DNA from: Bacteroidales bacterium
GTDB lineage: Bacteria > Bacteroidota > Bacteroidia > Bacteroidales > Paludibacteraceae
NCBI GenBank assembly: GCA_022783865.1
Contig: JALFYY010000010.1
Span: 1-64,000 of the forward strand
Length of the DNA: 64,000 nucleotides
Direction of reading: 5' to 3'
Shown here piece by piece: positions 15,445 through 24,642 of the stretch. The position numbers and the translations under genes were made by a program. Under the pieces are notes generated by a model. It was given only the letters and a program-made list of their open reading frames with translations. It was not told the DNA's origin and did no database searches. Numbering within the stretch: the stretch's first letter is position 1; each line of letters begins with the position of its first letter.

Positions 15445-16833
15445 ATGTCTGCCACACCTACAGAATTAGGGACACAACCGATAAGCAAATTGCTCCGGCA
15501 ATATGCGATGCCTGCCATTATAGCAATGACAGCATCTTCCTTATACAATATGGTGGACAGTATTTATATCGGGCAAGGTGTCGGTTCGATGGCCTTCTCA
15601 GGGTTGACAATTACCTTTCCGTTGATGAATATATTGGCTGCTTTCGGGTCGTTAGTGGGAGTGGGCACCAGTGCACTGATTGCTATCAAATTGGGACAGA
15701 AGGATTACGACACAGCCAAATTGGTGTTGGGCAATGTGGTGCTACTTAATATAGTATTGAGCGGTATTGTCGGGATAGCAGGTCTTATATTTTTAGACCC
15801 GATTCTGTATTTCTTTGGTGCAAGCGAACAGACAATTATGCATGCAAGAAGTTATATGCAAGTAATTTTGGTTACAAACTTCTTTACGCATATCTATTTC
15901 GGCTTGAACGGTGTGTTGCGTTCGTCGGGACATCCGAAGCAAGCAATGTATGCAACGATTGTGGCGGTAGTTACCAATATCATATTAGACCCGATATTTA
16001 TCTTTGCTTTGGAATTAGGAGTGCAAGGTGCTGCGTGGGCAACTGTGATATCACAGTTTGTGGCTATAGTATGGCAATTCAGTCTGCTGTGCAATAAGAA
16101 AGAGTTGTTGCATTTTGACAAACATTTGTTCCGTTTCAACAAGAAGATAGCCATGGATACATTGTCGATTGGTTTGTCGCCTTTCTTGATGAACTTGGCA
16201 TCGTGTGCAGTGGTTATTGTACTCAACAGAGAGATGGCACGCAATGGCGGAGACTTGGCTATAGGTGCGTATGGTGCTATTAACCGCATTACTTTTATAT
16301 TCTGCATGATTGTGATGGGTTTGAACCAAGGTATGCAACCGATAGCAGGATACAATTATGGTGCACAGAAGTACGACAGGATGTTGAAAGTATTCAAACA
16401 AACTGCACTATGGGCAACCGGTGTAACTACTCTGCTGTTTTTATTGGCAGAGATTGTGCCGATGGGGATGATAAGTATCTTCTCGAAAGATGAAGCATTA
16501 CTTGAGTTGGCTGTACCGGGTATAAGGATTGTTTGTATGGTGTTCTTCTTGAACGGCTTTCAGATGGTTGCGGGTAATTTCTTTACGAGTATAGGCATGG
16601 CGAAGAAAGCGATTTTCCTGAGTTTGACCCGTCAAGTGCTGTATTTGATACCGTTAGTCATATTGTTTTCCCGATTGTGGGGCATAAACGGCGTATGGCT
16701 GAGTCTGCCTGTATCAGACTTTTTGGCATTCTTAACCTCAATTGTTATGGTAACAATTCAAGTGAAGAAGTTTATCGTCCAACATCAAACCATCATATCA
16801 ACAACAGCAAATAACACACTAACAACATTATAA
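15445..16833 (+). CDS. MATE family efflux transporter (MepA-like)
   Basis: This 462-residue inner-membrane protein has about twelve hydrophobic helices in two homologous halves, starting with the MATE signature LLRQYAMPAIIAMTASSLYNMVDSIYIG. It probably exports cationic drugs or metabolites by proton or sodium antiport. It follows the Mrp gene by 12 bases and precedes rfbB by one base, so it lies in the same transcription unit. A flippase role (MOP superfamily) next to rfbB is an alternative, but the sequence is closer to MATE. Confidence 0.92.
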   Translation: MSATPTELGTQPISKLLRQYAMPAIIAMTASSLYNMVDSIYIGQGVGSMAFSGLTITFPLMNILAAFGSLVGVGTSALIAIKLGQKDYDTAKLVLGNVVLLNIVLSGIVGIAGLIFLDPILYFFGASEQTIMHARSYMQVILVTNFFTHIYFGLNGVLRSSGHPKQAMYATIVAVVTNIILDPIFIFALELGVQGAAWATVISQFVAIVWQFSLLCNKKELLHFDKHLFRFNKKIAMDTLSIGLSPFLMNLASCAVVIVLNREMARNGGDLAIGAYGAINRITFIFCMIVMGLNQGMQPIAGYNYGAQKYDRMLKVFKQTALWATGVTTLLFLLAEIVPMGMISIFSKDEALLELAVPGIRIVCMVFFLNGFQMVAGNFFTSIGMAKKAIFLSLTRQVLYLIPLVILFSRLWGINGVWLSLPVSDFLAFLTSIVMVTIQVKKFIVQHQTIISTTANNTLTTL

Positions 16834-16834
16834 C

Positions 16835-17938
16835 ATGAAAACAATTATCATTACAGGCGGTGCCGGCTTTATAGGCAGCCATGTGGTACGCTTATTCGTT
16901 GAAAAGTATCCCGAATACAAGATTATCAATGTAGATAAGTTGACATACGCAGGCAATCTGGCTAACCTGAAAGATATAGAAGACAGACCTAATTATGAGT
17001 TTGTGAAGGCAGATATTTGCGATTTCGACAAGATGTATGAATTGATGCAGACCCGAAAGGCGGATGGTATTATTCATTTGGCAGCAGAAAGCCACGTTGA
17101 CCGTTCGATTAAAGACCCCTTTACTTTTGCCCAAACCAATGTGCTTGGGACATTGTCGCTTTTGCAGGCTGCCAAACTATATTGGGAAAGTTTGCCTGAA
17201 GGATACGAGGGAAAGCGTTTTTACCATATCTCAACAGACGAAGTGTATGGGGCATTGGAACTGACAAAACCCGAAGGCGATAAAGACGGAAGAGGTCCGT
17301 ATGGTGATGAGTTCTTTGTAGAGACAACAAAATATACGCCTCACTCTCCCTATTCTGCCAGCAAGGCAAGCAGTGATCACTTTGTAAGGGCATTTCATGA
17401 TACATACGGTATGCCTACGATAGTGACCAACTGCTCTAACAACTATGGTCCGTATCAGTTCCCTGAGAAGTTGATACCGTTGTTTATCAATAATATCCGC
17501 CATCGGAAACCTTTGCCTGTGTATGGCAAAGGCGAGAATGTGCGTGATTGGTTGTATGTGGTAGATCATGCAAGAGCAATTGATACGATTTTCCACAAAG
17601 GAAGGATAGCCGACACCTATAATATAGGGGGATTCAACGAGTGGAAGAATATAGATATTGTCCGCACATTGATTCGTGTAACCGACCGTCTGTTAGGTCG
17701 TGAAGAAGGAGCAGATATGGATTTGATTACGTATGTAACAGACAGGGCAGGGCATGATTTGCGTTATGCTATCGACTCTACAAAACTAAAAAGAGAACTC
17801 GGGTGGGAGCCCAGTCTGCAGTTTGAAGAGGGCATAGAAAAGACGGTACGGTGGTATTTGGACAATCAGGACTGGTTGGACAATGTAACATCAGGTGACT
17901 ATCAGCAGTATTACGAGAAGATGTATGCCAATCGGTAA
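16835..17938 (+). CDS. rfbB: dTDP-glucose 4,6-dehydratase
   Basis: This 367-residue extended short-chain dehydrogenase makes dTDP-4-keto-6-deoxyglucose, the precursor of dTDP-rhamnose and other deoxysugars. The NAD motif GGAGFIGSHV is at residues 7-16, HISTDEVYG holds the catalytic Asp/Glu pair, and YSASKASSD holds the catalytic Tyr and Lys. RmlA, C and D are not in the window, so it is an isolated copy here. It is one base behind the MATE gene and 26 bases ahead of topB. Confidence 0.95.
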   Translation: MKTIIITGGAGFIGSHVVRLFVEKYPEYKIINVDKLTYAGNLANLKDIEDRPNYEFVKADICDFDKMYELMQTRKADGIIHLAAESHVDRSIKDPFTFAQTNVLGTLSLLQAAKLYWESLPEGYEGKRFYHISTDEVYGALELTKPEGDKDGRGPYGDEFFVETTKYTPHSPYSASKASSDHFVRAFHDTYGMPTIVTNCSNNYGPYQFPEKLIPLFINNIRHRKPLPVYGKGENVRDWLYVVDHARAIDTIFHKGRIADTYNIGGFNEWKNIDIVRTLIRVTDRLLGREEGADMDLITYVTDRAGHDLRYAIDSTKLKRELGWEPSLQFEEGIEKTVRWYLDNQDWLDNVTSGDYQQYYEKMYANR

Positions 17939-17964
17939 GGTGTGCTTTTATATCGGTTGATCGG

Positions 17965-20019
17965 ATGATTGTCTGTATAGCGGAGAAGCCTTCAGTGGGC
18001 AGAGACATAGCCAAAGTGTTGGGTGCAACCTCTTCACATGACGGCTATATGGAAGGTAACGGTTACCAAGTAACCTGGACCTTCGGGCATTTGTGTGCCT
18101 TATTGGATCCGCAAGAATATACAGAACAATGGAAGAACTGGACATTGTCGTCGCTTCCGATGATACCACAACGATTCGGTATCAAGGTGACGGCTGATGC
18201 AGGTGTACAGAAACAGTTCAGTATCATCCGCCAATTGATAGAAAAAGCCGAGGCGGTGATTAACTGCGGTGATGCGGGACAAGAAGGTGAATTGATACAA
18301 CGCTGGGTGCAACAGAAAGCCGGTTGCAAGTGCCCGGTAAAACGTCTGTGGATATCGTCGCTGACAACAGAAGCAATACAGGAAGGTTTTGCCCATCTGA
18401 AAGACCAAGATGCCTATCAGACATTATATGAAGCGGGATTGATGCGTGCTATCGGAGATTGGCTATTGGGCATGAATGCAACGCGTGCCTATACATTAAG
18501 ATACAGCAAAACACCGCAATCGCAACCCTCTAACAATAAGAAGGGGTTGACACGGCAAGTACTTTCGATAGGACGTGTGCAAACTCCGACATTGGCACTG
18601 ATTGTACAACGGCAACATGAGATAGAGCAATTTGTGCCTCGTACGTATTGGGAGTTGAAGACAGAATACAGGGGAACGCTGTTTTCCGCCATAGTACGCA
18701 AAAGCGATGAGGACTTGGCAGACGAGTTAGAGAAACTGAAACAGAAAGCAGAGAAGTCGAAGAAACCTGTTCCTACATGGGAAGAACTGCAAGCAAAGAA
18801 TGCTGGAATAGAGGCTATCCAAAATGCGGATATAGGACAAAAACTCATCAGCCGTATAGAAAAGCAGCCGTTTGAGATAGTGTCTGTAGAGAAAAAGAAA
18901 GGAACAGAGTCAGCTCCACGCTTGTTTGACTTGACTTCGCTACAAGTAGAGTGCAACAAAAAGTATGGTTTCTCTGCAGATGAGACATTGAAACTGATAC
19001 AGAGTCTATACGAGAAGAAAGTGACTACTTATCCGCGTGTAGATACTACTTATCTGAGTGAAGACATCTATCCGAAGTGCGGCAGTACACTGAAAGGAAT
19101 AGAATCTTATTTTGAAGCGCAGATAGCTCCATTGCACGGGCAACCGCTACCTAAATCGAAAAAGGTGTTTGACAACAGCAAGGTAACGGACCACCACGCT
19201 ATTATACCGACAGGGCAACGTCTAGACAATATAACAGAAACGGAGCGGAAAGTATTCAATTTGGTGGCTTTGCGTTTTATTGCAGCATTCTATCCCGATT
19301 GTGAGGTGTCGAATACGACAGTTATGGGACAAGTAACGCTTGCGGATTCGGAAGAAGCAATATTGTTCCGTGCTACCGGCCGGCAGGTATCAAAACCCGG
19401 TTGGAGAACCGTATTTGCACAACCTGAGAATGCGGAAGAGGAGAACATCGAAGGGAATGCAGTTACTGCACTACCGGCATTTACGAAAGGAGAGCGTGGA
19501 GATCATACTCCCAAACTGATGGAAAAGCAAACAACACCACCACGTTACTATACGGAAGCAACATTGTTGCGTGCTATGGAGACAGCGGGTAAGACAGTGG
19601 AAGATGAAGAATTGAGAGACGCTTTGAAAGAGAACGGAATAGGTCGCCCAAGTACGCGGGCAGCTATTATCGAGAAGTTGTTTCAGCGTCAGTATATTAT
19701 CAAAGAGAAGAAGAATTTGAAAGCAACTCCTATGGGTATGGAGTTGATACAGATATTACATACCCCGTTGCTCAAAAGTGCAGAACTAACCGGTCAGTGG
19801 GAAAGGAAGCTCAGACAGATAGAGCGAGGAGAGCTTACAGCACAACAATTTTTAGATGAACTGAAGGCATTGACAACGGAAGTGGTACGGGATGTGAAAA
19901 CCAGCAAGATCGGTATGCTTTGTCCGGTGTGCAGGAAGGGTACGATTATCCGTGGTAAAACCGCATACGGTTGTTCCCGTTGGCGAGAGGGATGCAATTA
20001 CAGAGAACCCTTGACGTAA
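17965..20019 (+). CDS. topB: DNA topoisomerase III
   Basis: This 684-residue type IA topoisomerase has an N-terminal Toprim domain (MIVCIAEKPSVGRDIAKVLGA, acidic triad near CGDAGQEGEL). The active-site tyrosine lies in TTYPRVDTTYLS (about residue 365), and a single C-terminal zinc-binding element begins CPVCRKG and ends CNYREPLT. TopB decatenates single-stranded regions. TopA is also in the window (40-43 kb). The gene ends the 10.7-20 kb plus-strand run and is followed by a strong symmetrical terminator. Confidence 0.95.
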   Translation: MIVCIAEKPSVGRDIAKVLGATSSHDGYMEGNGYQVTWTFGHLCALLDPQEYTEQWKNWTLSSLPMIPQRFGIKVTADAGVQKQFSIIRQLIEKAEAVINCGDAGQEGELIQRWVQQKAGCKCPVKRLWISSLTTEAIQEGFAHLKDQDAYQTLYEAGLMRAIGDWLLGMNATRAYTLRYSKTPQSQPSNNKKGLTRQVLSIGRVQTPTLALIVQRQHEIEQFVPRTYWELKTEYRGTLFSAIVRKSDEDLADELEKLKQKAEKSKKPVPTWEELQAKNAGIEAIQNADIGQKLISRIEKQPFEIVSVEKKKGTESAPRLFDLTSLQVECNKKYGFSADETLKLIQSLYEKKVTTYPRVDTTYLSEDIYPKCGSTLKGIESYFEAQIAPLHGQPLPKSKKVFDNSKVTDHHAIIPTGQRLDNITETERKVFNLVALRFIAAFYPDCEVSNTTVMGQVTLADSEEAILFRATGRQVSKPGWRTVFAQPENAEEENIEGNAVTALPAFTKGERGDHTPKLMEKQTTPPRYYTEATLLRAMETAGKTVEDEELRDALKENGIGRPSTRAAIIEKLFQRQYIIKEKKNLKATPMGMELIQILHTPLLKSAELTGQWERKLRQIERGELTAQQFLDELKALTTEVVRDVKTSKIGMLCPVCRKGTIIRGKTAYGCSRWREGCNYREPLT

Positions 20020-20049
20020 AGACCGGAGTCCGACAGCAGTACTTACAGC

Positions 20050-20081
20050 AATGCCTATATGATGAACATCATATAGGCATT
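20050..20081. terminator. Bidirectional terminator between topB and the wzc-like gene
   Basis: AATGCCTATATGATG (20050-20064) and CATCATATAGGCATT (20067-20081) are perfect 15-bp inverted repeats between the convergent genes. On the plus strand TAGTATTTTGC follows. Confidence 0.75.
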
Positions 20082-20143
20082 AGTATTTTGCTTATTGTAT
20101 GTCCGACAGTACAACCGTCGGTATGCTATGTGTAACAGCATGT

Positions 20144-22396
20144 TCAGCAGCCAGCCGAGTTATCGCATGATGCAACTGCATTGAGGATAGCACAGGTATG
20201 CGGCAAGCGGTTCTGTTCGTACAAATTATTGATGTAATTTGCCGAGGATTGCGTTGTTACACTGGAACGTATGACAAAGAGGGTGGTATCGGCGAAAGAT
20301 GCCAAAGCGAAAGTGTCAGAGAATGTTCCAACCCTTGCCGTGTCGATAACGATATAGTCGTATTGCTCCCGGAGCGTGCTCATCAGAGTGACCAAAGAAC
20401 CGCTATTCAAGAGTTCGTTAGGATGTAGTGCGGCTGAACCGGCAGGCAGGATATCCAATGCGTCTTTCGTGGTGATGAGCGAGGAAAGACCGGTTTGCTG
20501 TTGCGAGAGATAATCGGTCAAACCATAGGAAGCATTCAACTGAAGAACAGTTGCCACTTTGGGATTGCGCAGATTGGCATCGATGAGCAATACCTTTTTA
20601 TTGAGCAGTGAAAGTGACAGGGCAAGATTGGATGCAACAAATGTTTTGCCTTCACCTGTTCCTGCCGAAGTTACCAATATGACTTGCGATTTGTTTTCTA
20701 TGAGTTTCTGCCGCAGGAAACGGAGTTGTTCTGACAGCGTGTTTTCAGACAAGACAGGCAAAAGACTGCCTTTAGGTGCCTTGTTCAATTGACCGAGGAG
20801 GGGCAAGCGGATATACTTGTCGTACTCTTCACGGTTGCGGATCTTAGTATTGAGCAATTCCAATACAAAGAAAACAATAACAGGCAATAGCAATCCCACT
20901 AACAGGGCTCCTCCAAAGACTATCTTTTTGCGTGGTGCAACAGCGTCGGGAGTGGTTTGTGCCGTATCGATGATACGGGTGGGCGTAACGGTGGATATGA
21001 GCGAAATGGCGTTTTCTTCCCGTTTTTGATAGAGGAAAAGATAGATAGCCTGCTTGATATTCTGCTGCCGCATCTGCGCAATGTATTCTTTCTCCTGTGC
21101 CGGCACATTTTCGGTGCGTGCATTGTAGGCTTGCTCTTGCCGGAGAAGGTTGTTATGTGTAATTTCCAAACCATCGCGTACGCTATGAATGCTGGTCAGT
21201 ATGTTGCCGCGCATGCTTTCCAACTGTTCGTTGATTTGCAGCAAAGCCGGATTGTCGTCGGTGGCTGCACGTTGCAGTTTCATCCGGCGAAGCAAGAGCG
21301 TGTTGTACTCCTGAATGAGGGCAACCAATGATTGGTCCTGCACACCGAGATTGGCGGGAATCAGATTGAAAGTGTTATCAGTATCCTGTACGAACTCCTG
21401 GATATACCGAATGAGATTCTGCTGCGTCTCTATTCCAACGATTTGCTTTTGGTAGGCATCGGTGTTTTGCAGGTAAAGAATGGCTTCGTTGCTCAGGTTG
21501 GTAATCTGATTGCGTATTTTATATTGCTTTACACTATTCTCAACGGAATCCAATTCGGATGCTACAAGCGAGAGACGGCTATCGATAAACCGTTCTGAAT
21601 TGCTTGCCTGCAATCGTTTGTCCACAACAGAAGACAGGTCGTAGAGAGCGAGCATGCGGCGTATCATGGCTTCAGCCCGAGAGGGCATATCGGTGACGGT
21701 TTGCAGACAAATAACGTTGGTCTCTTTGCTGATTTCTTCAGCCTTCAGGATTTTCCTGTAGTTGTCAACGAGACTCGGCAGGGGTGTGGTTTTTATGCGG
21801 TACTTATCGCCGGGTTTCAAGTCGGTGTGCAAGAGGAAAGAAATATCACCAATGCAAGTACGGACAGGCTCGTCCAAAGAGAAAACGGCATGTTTGCTTT
21901 TTGCCAAGTCGCCATATTTGACAGCTATACGATAGGCGCGTTTAGTACGTGTCAGGGTGATATGTGTAGTACGGCGCATGGTGTCGCAGAACTGCACAGG
22001 GTAAAGGATTTCCAAGTCACAGGACGGATATTGCCCGTACCAACGCATACCTTTCTTCTTACGATATTCGGTTTGCAAGTCCAAATCAACTATGGTTTGG
22101 CGCATGATAGCACGGGAGTTGATAATCTCCGTTTCATCGCTATTGATGGTTGCTCCTCCGATACCGAACATGTTTAGCATAGAGGAATTTCCGAATGAAA
22201 TACCGTTTGATTGTTCGTTTTCCCGGAATTTGAACGTGGATGAGACTTCATATACCGGCGTTTTGGAAAAATAATAGAAGAGAGCCAGTACTACACATAA
22301 GATTACAGAGCCGGCAAACCAATACCAGTTATGAAGGCATTTGAGAAAGAGTTTCTTCAAATCGACAATATCATTTTCTTTGGATGGAGTAGTCAT
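20144..22396 (-). CDS. Wzc-type polysaccharide chain-length regulator and tyrosine kinase
   Basis: This 750-residue inner-membrane protein has an N-terminal Wzz domain (membrane helix about residues 23-44), a long periplasmic coiled region with a GNVR-like C-terminal part, a second helix (about 490-512) and a cytoplasmic BY-kinase domain. The kinase has Walker A TSAGTGEGKT (about 575-584), Walker A' VLLIDANLRNP and Walker B YIVIDTA. Wzc proteins control polymer export by cycling phosphorylation of C-terminal tyrosines. Here the protein ends ASCDNSAGC with no tyrosine cluster. It is downstream of the Wza-like lipoprotein in a two-gene operon without glycosyltransferases. Confidence 0.92.
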   Translation of the reverse strand: MTTPSKENDIVDLKKLFLKCLHNWYWFAGSVILCVVLALFYYFSKTPVYEVSSTFKFRENEQSNGISFGNSSMLNMFGIGGATINSDETEIINSRAIMRQTIVDLDLQTEYRKKKGMRWYGQYPSCDLEILYPVQFCDTMRRTTHITLTRTKRAYRIAVKYGDLAKSKHAVFSLDEPVRTCIGDISFLLHTDLKPGDKYRIKTTPLPSLVDNYRKILKAEEISKETNVICLQTVTDMPSRAEAMIRRMLALYDLSSVVDKRLQASNSERFIDSRLSLVASELDSVENSVKQYKIRNQITNLSNEAILYLQNTDAYQKQIVGIETQQNLIRYIQEFVQDTDNTFNLIPANLGVQDQSLVALIQEYNTLLLRRMKLQRAATDDNPALLQINEQLESMRGNILTSIHSVRDGLEITHNNLLRQEQAYNARTENVPAQEKEYIAQMRQQNIKQAIYLFLYQKREENAISLISTVTPTRIIDTAQTTPDAVAPRKKIVFGGALLVGLLLPVIVFFVLELLNTKIRNREEYDKYIRLPLLGQLNKAPKGSLLPVLSENTLSEQLRFLRQKLIENKSQVILVTSAGTGEGKTFVASNLALSLSLLNKKVLLIDANLRNPKVATVLQLNASYGLTDYLSQQQTGLSSLITTKDALDILPAGSAALHPNELLNSGSLVTLMSTLREQYDYIVIDTARVGTFSDTFALASFADTTLFVIRSSVTTQSSANYINNLYEQNRLPHTCAILNAVASCDNSAGC

Positions 22397-22418
22397 TGTA
22401 TTATCAGCTTGGTTGTTA

Positions 22419-23213
22419 CTAATTGCTTGTATTTACTACGGAGACGATGACGGTTGCCATTGACGCCAGGGTGGTTACCATAGACAGATAGAGAGATATA
22501 TTCTGCGATGCGAGAGCACGAACTTTATTGGGTTCTACATATACGACATCGTTTTGCTGCAAGAAGAAATAGGGCGATGTAAGGATAGAAGCATCGTTGA
22601 TGTTAAGCCGTACAAACTCCAACTTGCCATCGGTTTCACGGGTAACAAGGATGTTGTCACGTTTTCCGTAAGGCGTCATATCACCCGCCATTGCCAAAGC
22701 ATCGAGGAGGGTGACACGCTCGTTGCGTATCTGGTATTTGCCAGGCCGGTTGACTTCGCCCATCACCGTAATGTTGTAACTGAGGAACTGAATGTTGACA
22801 ATAGGGTCGCGCAACGCCAGTTGCAGTTTTTCGGTGATATAGGTAACGGCTTCGGACTTTTTCAAACCGGCAAGGTGCAGTTTTCCCAAAATGGGGAAAT
22901 TGATATTCCCTTCGGGATCAACCGTGTAGTATTGCAGACTCGGAGTGGTGGCTGCCGTTTCGGAACCGGGTGTCATAAAGACTTGTGTCGGGAGATTGAA
23001 AGGAGCGGCGGCATCGGCATCTTGTGCAGCGACGGTAATGAACAGATGATCGCCTACCACCACCTTAGGTTCTACAATCGGATTATAGTGCTTGTTGATA
23101 GAATCGGTAAGCGTTGCATCAACATTCTTCAGGTATGCCATCTTCTGCTGGGTAACACAGGATGTTGCAGCCATCGCTATCAGTACGGATATTACAAGAC
23201 AAGTTTTTTTCAT
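22419..23213 (-). CDS. Wza-type polysaccharide export lipoprotein
   Basis: This 264-residue outer-membrane lipoprotein has a signal peptide with lipobox AATSC (cysteine about residue 19), a polysaccharide export domain (about 45-140) and a SLBB domain (about 145-225, NITVMGEVNRPGKYQI). A hydrophobic C-terminal helix follows (LYLSMVTTLASMATVIV), the likely outer-membrane segment. It would form the export channel working with the downstream Wzc-like kinase. The start at 23213 is chosen because it gives the signal peptide; the longer in-frame extension crosses the promoter. Confidence 0.92.
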   Translation of the reverse strand: MKKTCLVISVLIAMAATSCVTQQKMAYLKNVDATLTDSINKHYNPIVEPKVVVGDHLFITVAAQDADAAAPFNLPTQVFMTPGSETAATTPSLQYYTVDPEGNINFPILGKLHLAGLKKSEAVTYITEKLQLALRDPIVNIQFLSYNITVMGEVNRPGKYQIRNERVTLLDALAMAGDMTPYGKRDNILVTRETDGKLEFVRLNINDASILTSPYFFLQQNDVVYVEPNKVRALASQNISLYLSMVTTLASMATVIVSVVNTSN

Positions 23214-23257
23214 AGGAGGTATAATTATATATTCATCCGAATCTAATAATTCAGTTG

Positions 23258-23288
23258 CAAAGGTAATAAAAATTTGCCAACCAGCAAA
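23258..23288 (-). promoter_or_regulatory. Promoter of the wza/wzc-like operon
   Basis: On the minus strand, TTTG (23285-23288), a 19-base spacer and TACCTTTG (23258-23265). Confidence 0.8.
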
Positions 23289-23294
23289 CAAGTA

Positions 23295-23326
23295 TTTGCC
23301 ATATTGTGACATAAGTTGTATCTTTG
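23295..23326 (+). promoter_or_regulatory. Promoter of murI
   Basis: TTTG (23295-23298), a 20-base spacer and TATCTTTG (23319-23326), 26 bases before the ATG. Its -33 box starts only 7 bases from that of the divergent wza promoter. Confidence 0.8.
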
Positions 23327-23352
23327 CAGCGGAAAAATGAAGAATTGCCAGT

Positions 23353-24165
23353 ATGATAGGTGTTTTTGACAGCGGTTTCGGCGGTCTCACGATATTGAAA
23401 GAAATCAGGAAAAAATTGCCTGAATATGACTATTTGTATTTGGGCGACAATGCACGTGCCCCTTATGGAACACGGTCGTTTGACGTAGTGTATGAGTACA
23501 CTTGGCAGGCGGTACATTATCTGCTCGAGCATGGTTGCCGCTTGGTGATATTGGCGTGTAACACAGCGTCTGCCAAAGCATTACGCAATATTCAGCAGCG
23601 AAATCTTATCCAATACAAAGATCCTCAGGTGAGGGTGCTCGGCGTTATCCGTCCGACCGTGGAAGCGATAAGAGATTATACACAGACGAAACACGTGGGT
23701 GTAGTGGCAACACCGGGAACGGTGGCGTCGGAGTCGTATGTAATCGAGACAGAGAAACAGGATCCCGCTATTTGCGTGACACAAGAAGCCTGCCCGATGT
23801 GGGTTCCGCTGATAGAAAACAATGAGCACGGCAATGCCGGAGCTGATTATTTTGTCAGGAAATATATGGCTGAACTATTGCAAAAAGACCGGTTGATAGA
23901 CACTATTATCTTAGGTTGCACACATTATCCGCTATTGTTGGATAAGATACGGCAAGTGACACCCGACAATATCCGACTGCTATCGCAAGGGGAGATAGTG
24001 GCTAACAGTCTGGCTGACTATCTGGTACGGCATCGGGATTTGGAGCAGACACTGAGCAAAGAGGGCAATTGCCGTTTCCTTACGACAGAATGTCCGGAAC
24101 GGTTCAGTGAGTCTGCCCGTATGTTTCTGGGTGAAGAAATCCATACAGAAAGGATAGAATTGTAG
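23353..24165 (+). CDS. murI: Glutamate racemase
   Basis: This 270-residue enzyme supplies D-glutamate for peptidoglycan. The N-terminal IGVFDSGFGGLTIL holds the first catalytic aspartate, ILACNTASAKAL the first catalytic cysteine (about residue 72) and IILGCTHYPLL the second (about residue 182), giving the two-cysteine racemase mechanism. The gene is alone and divergent from the export operon. Its 3' side opens into a repeat-rich intergenic region. Confidence 0.96.
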   Translation: MIGVFDSGFGGLTILKEIRKKLPEYDYLYLGDNARAPYGTRSFDVVYEYTWQAVHYLLEHGCRLVILACNTASAKALRNIQQRNLIQYKDPQVRVLGVIRPTVEAIRDYTQTKHVGVVATPGTVASESYVIETEKQDPAICVTQEACPMWVPLIENNEHGNAGADYFVRKYMAELLQKDRLIDTIILGCTHYPLLLDKIRQVTPDNIRLLSQGEIVANSLADYLVRHRDLEQTLSKEGNCRFLTTECPERFSESARMFLGEEIHTERIEL

Positions 24166-24280
24166 GCTTATAGGTTGCTTCCGATTATTTCCGTTAATAC
24201 TTATTTGTATTTCATCGATTGCGGTGCGGTAGCATTGCGATTGCTTAGTAAGTGCTTGATAGTATTGCAATAGTATATGA

Positions 24281-24324
24281 ATCACCCAGTTATCACCCAG
24301 TAATCACCCAGTAATCACCCAGTG
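24281..24324. repeat. 11-bp tandem array, ATCACCCAGTA type (array 2)
   Basis: Four head-to-tail units start at 24281, 24292, 24303 and 24314. They are identical except for the last base (T, A, A, G). Two diverged units beginning ATAGTAT precede in the same phase (24259 and 24270). Confidence 0.95.
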
Positions 24325-24507
24325 CTGATAGCACATTGAAAGCTACATTAAAGCTTTGAGGGAGTTAAAAATATGATAGATTTTGGCTTGAATTCAGCTT
24401 GATTTTAAGAAGATTTAACAAGTTAAAAATATGCGAGAATAACAGTTGTTATTTGATAGCAAGGAGACGATGTACATATAGTCTCTACACAGCATTGTTA
24501 ATGGATG

Positions 24508-24542
24508 TACGCCTGATGGCGTATGCGGGCGAGACGCCCGCA
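24508..24542. repeat. Two adjacent REP-like hairpins
   Basis: TACGCC-TGAT-GGCGTA (24508-24523) is followed directly by TGCGGGCG-AGA-CGCCCGCA (24524-24542). The GC-rich palindromes stand out from the AT-rich surroundings and have the look of a dispersed palindromic repeat. Confidence 0.7.
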
Positions 24543-24564
24543 CTTTGACAGCATTAGCGAGTCA

Positions 24565-24600
24565 GAAAAAACAATAGCACCATTGGAGATGGTGCTATTG
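24565..24600 (-). terminator. Terminator of the phosphohexomutase gene
   Basis: CAATAGCACCAT (24572-24583) and ATGGTGCTATTG (24589-24600) form a 12-bp stem. On the minus strand it is followed by TTTTTT, 43 bases past the stop codon. Confidence 0.85.
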
Positions 24601-24642
24601 AAAGAGGTATAAGACACTTATTAGTCTCTTATTTGTTTTCTA

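Larger units (their letters stand above)
24166..24642. other. Convergent intergenic region with repeats
   Basis: Between the convergent murI and phosphohexomutase genes lie an 11-bp array (24281-24324), two adjacent REP-like hairpins (24508-24542) and the mutase terminator (24565-24600). I see no gene in it. Confidence 0.8.
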
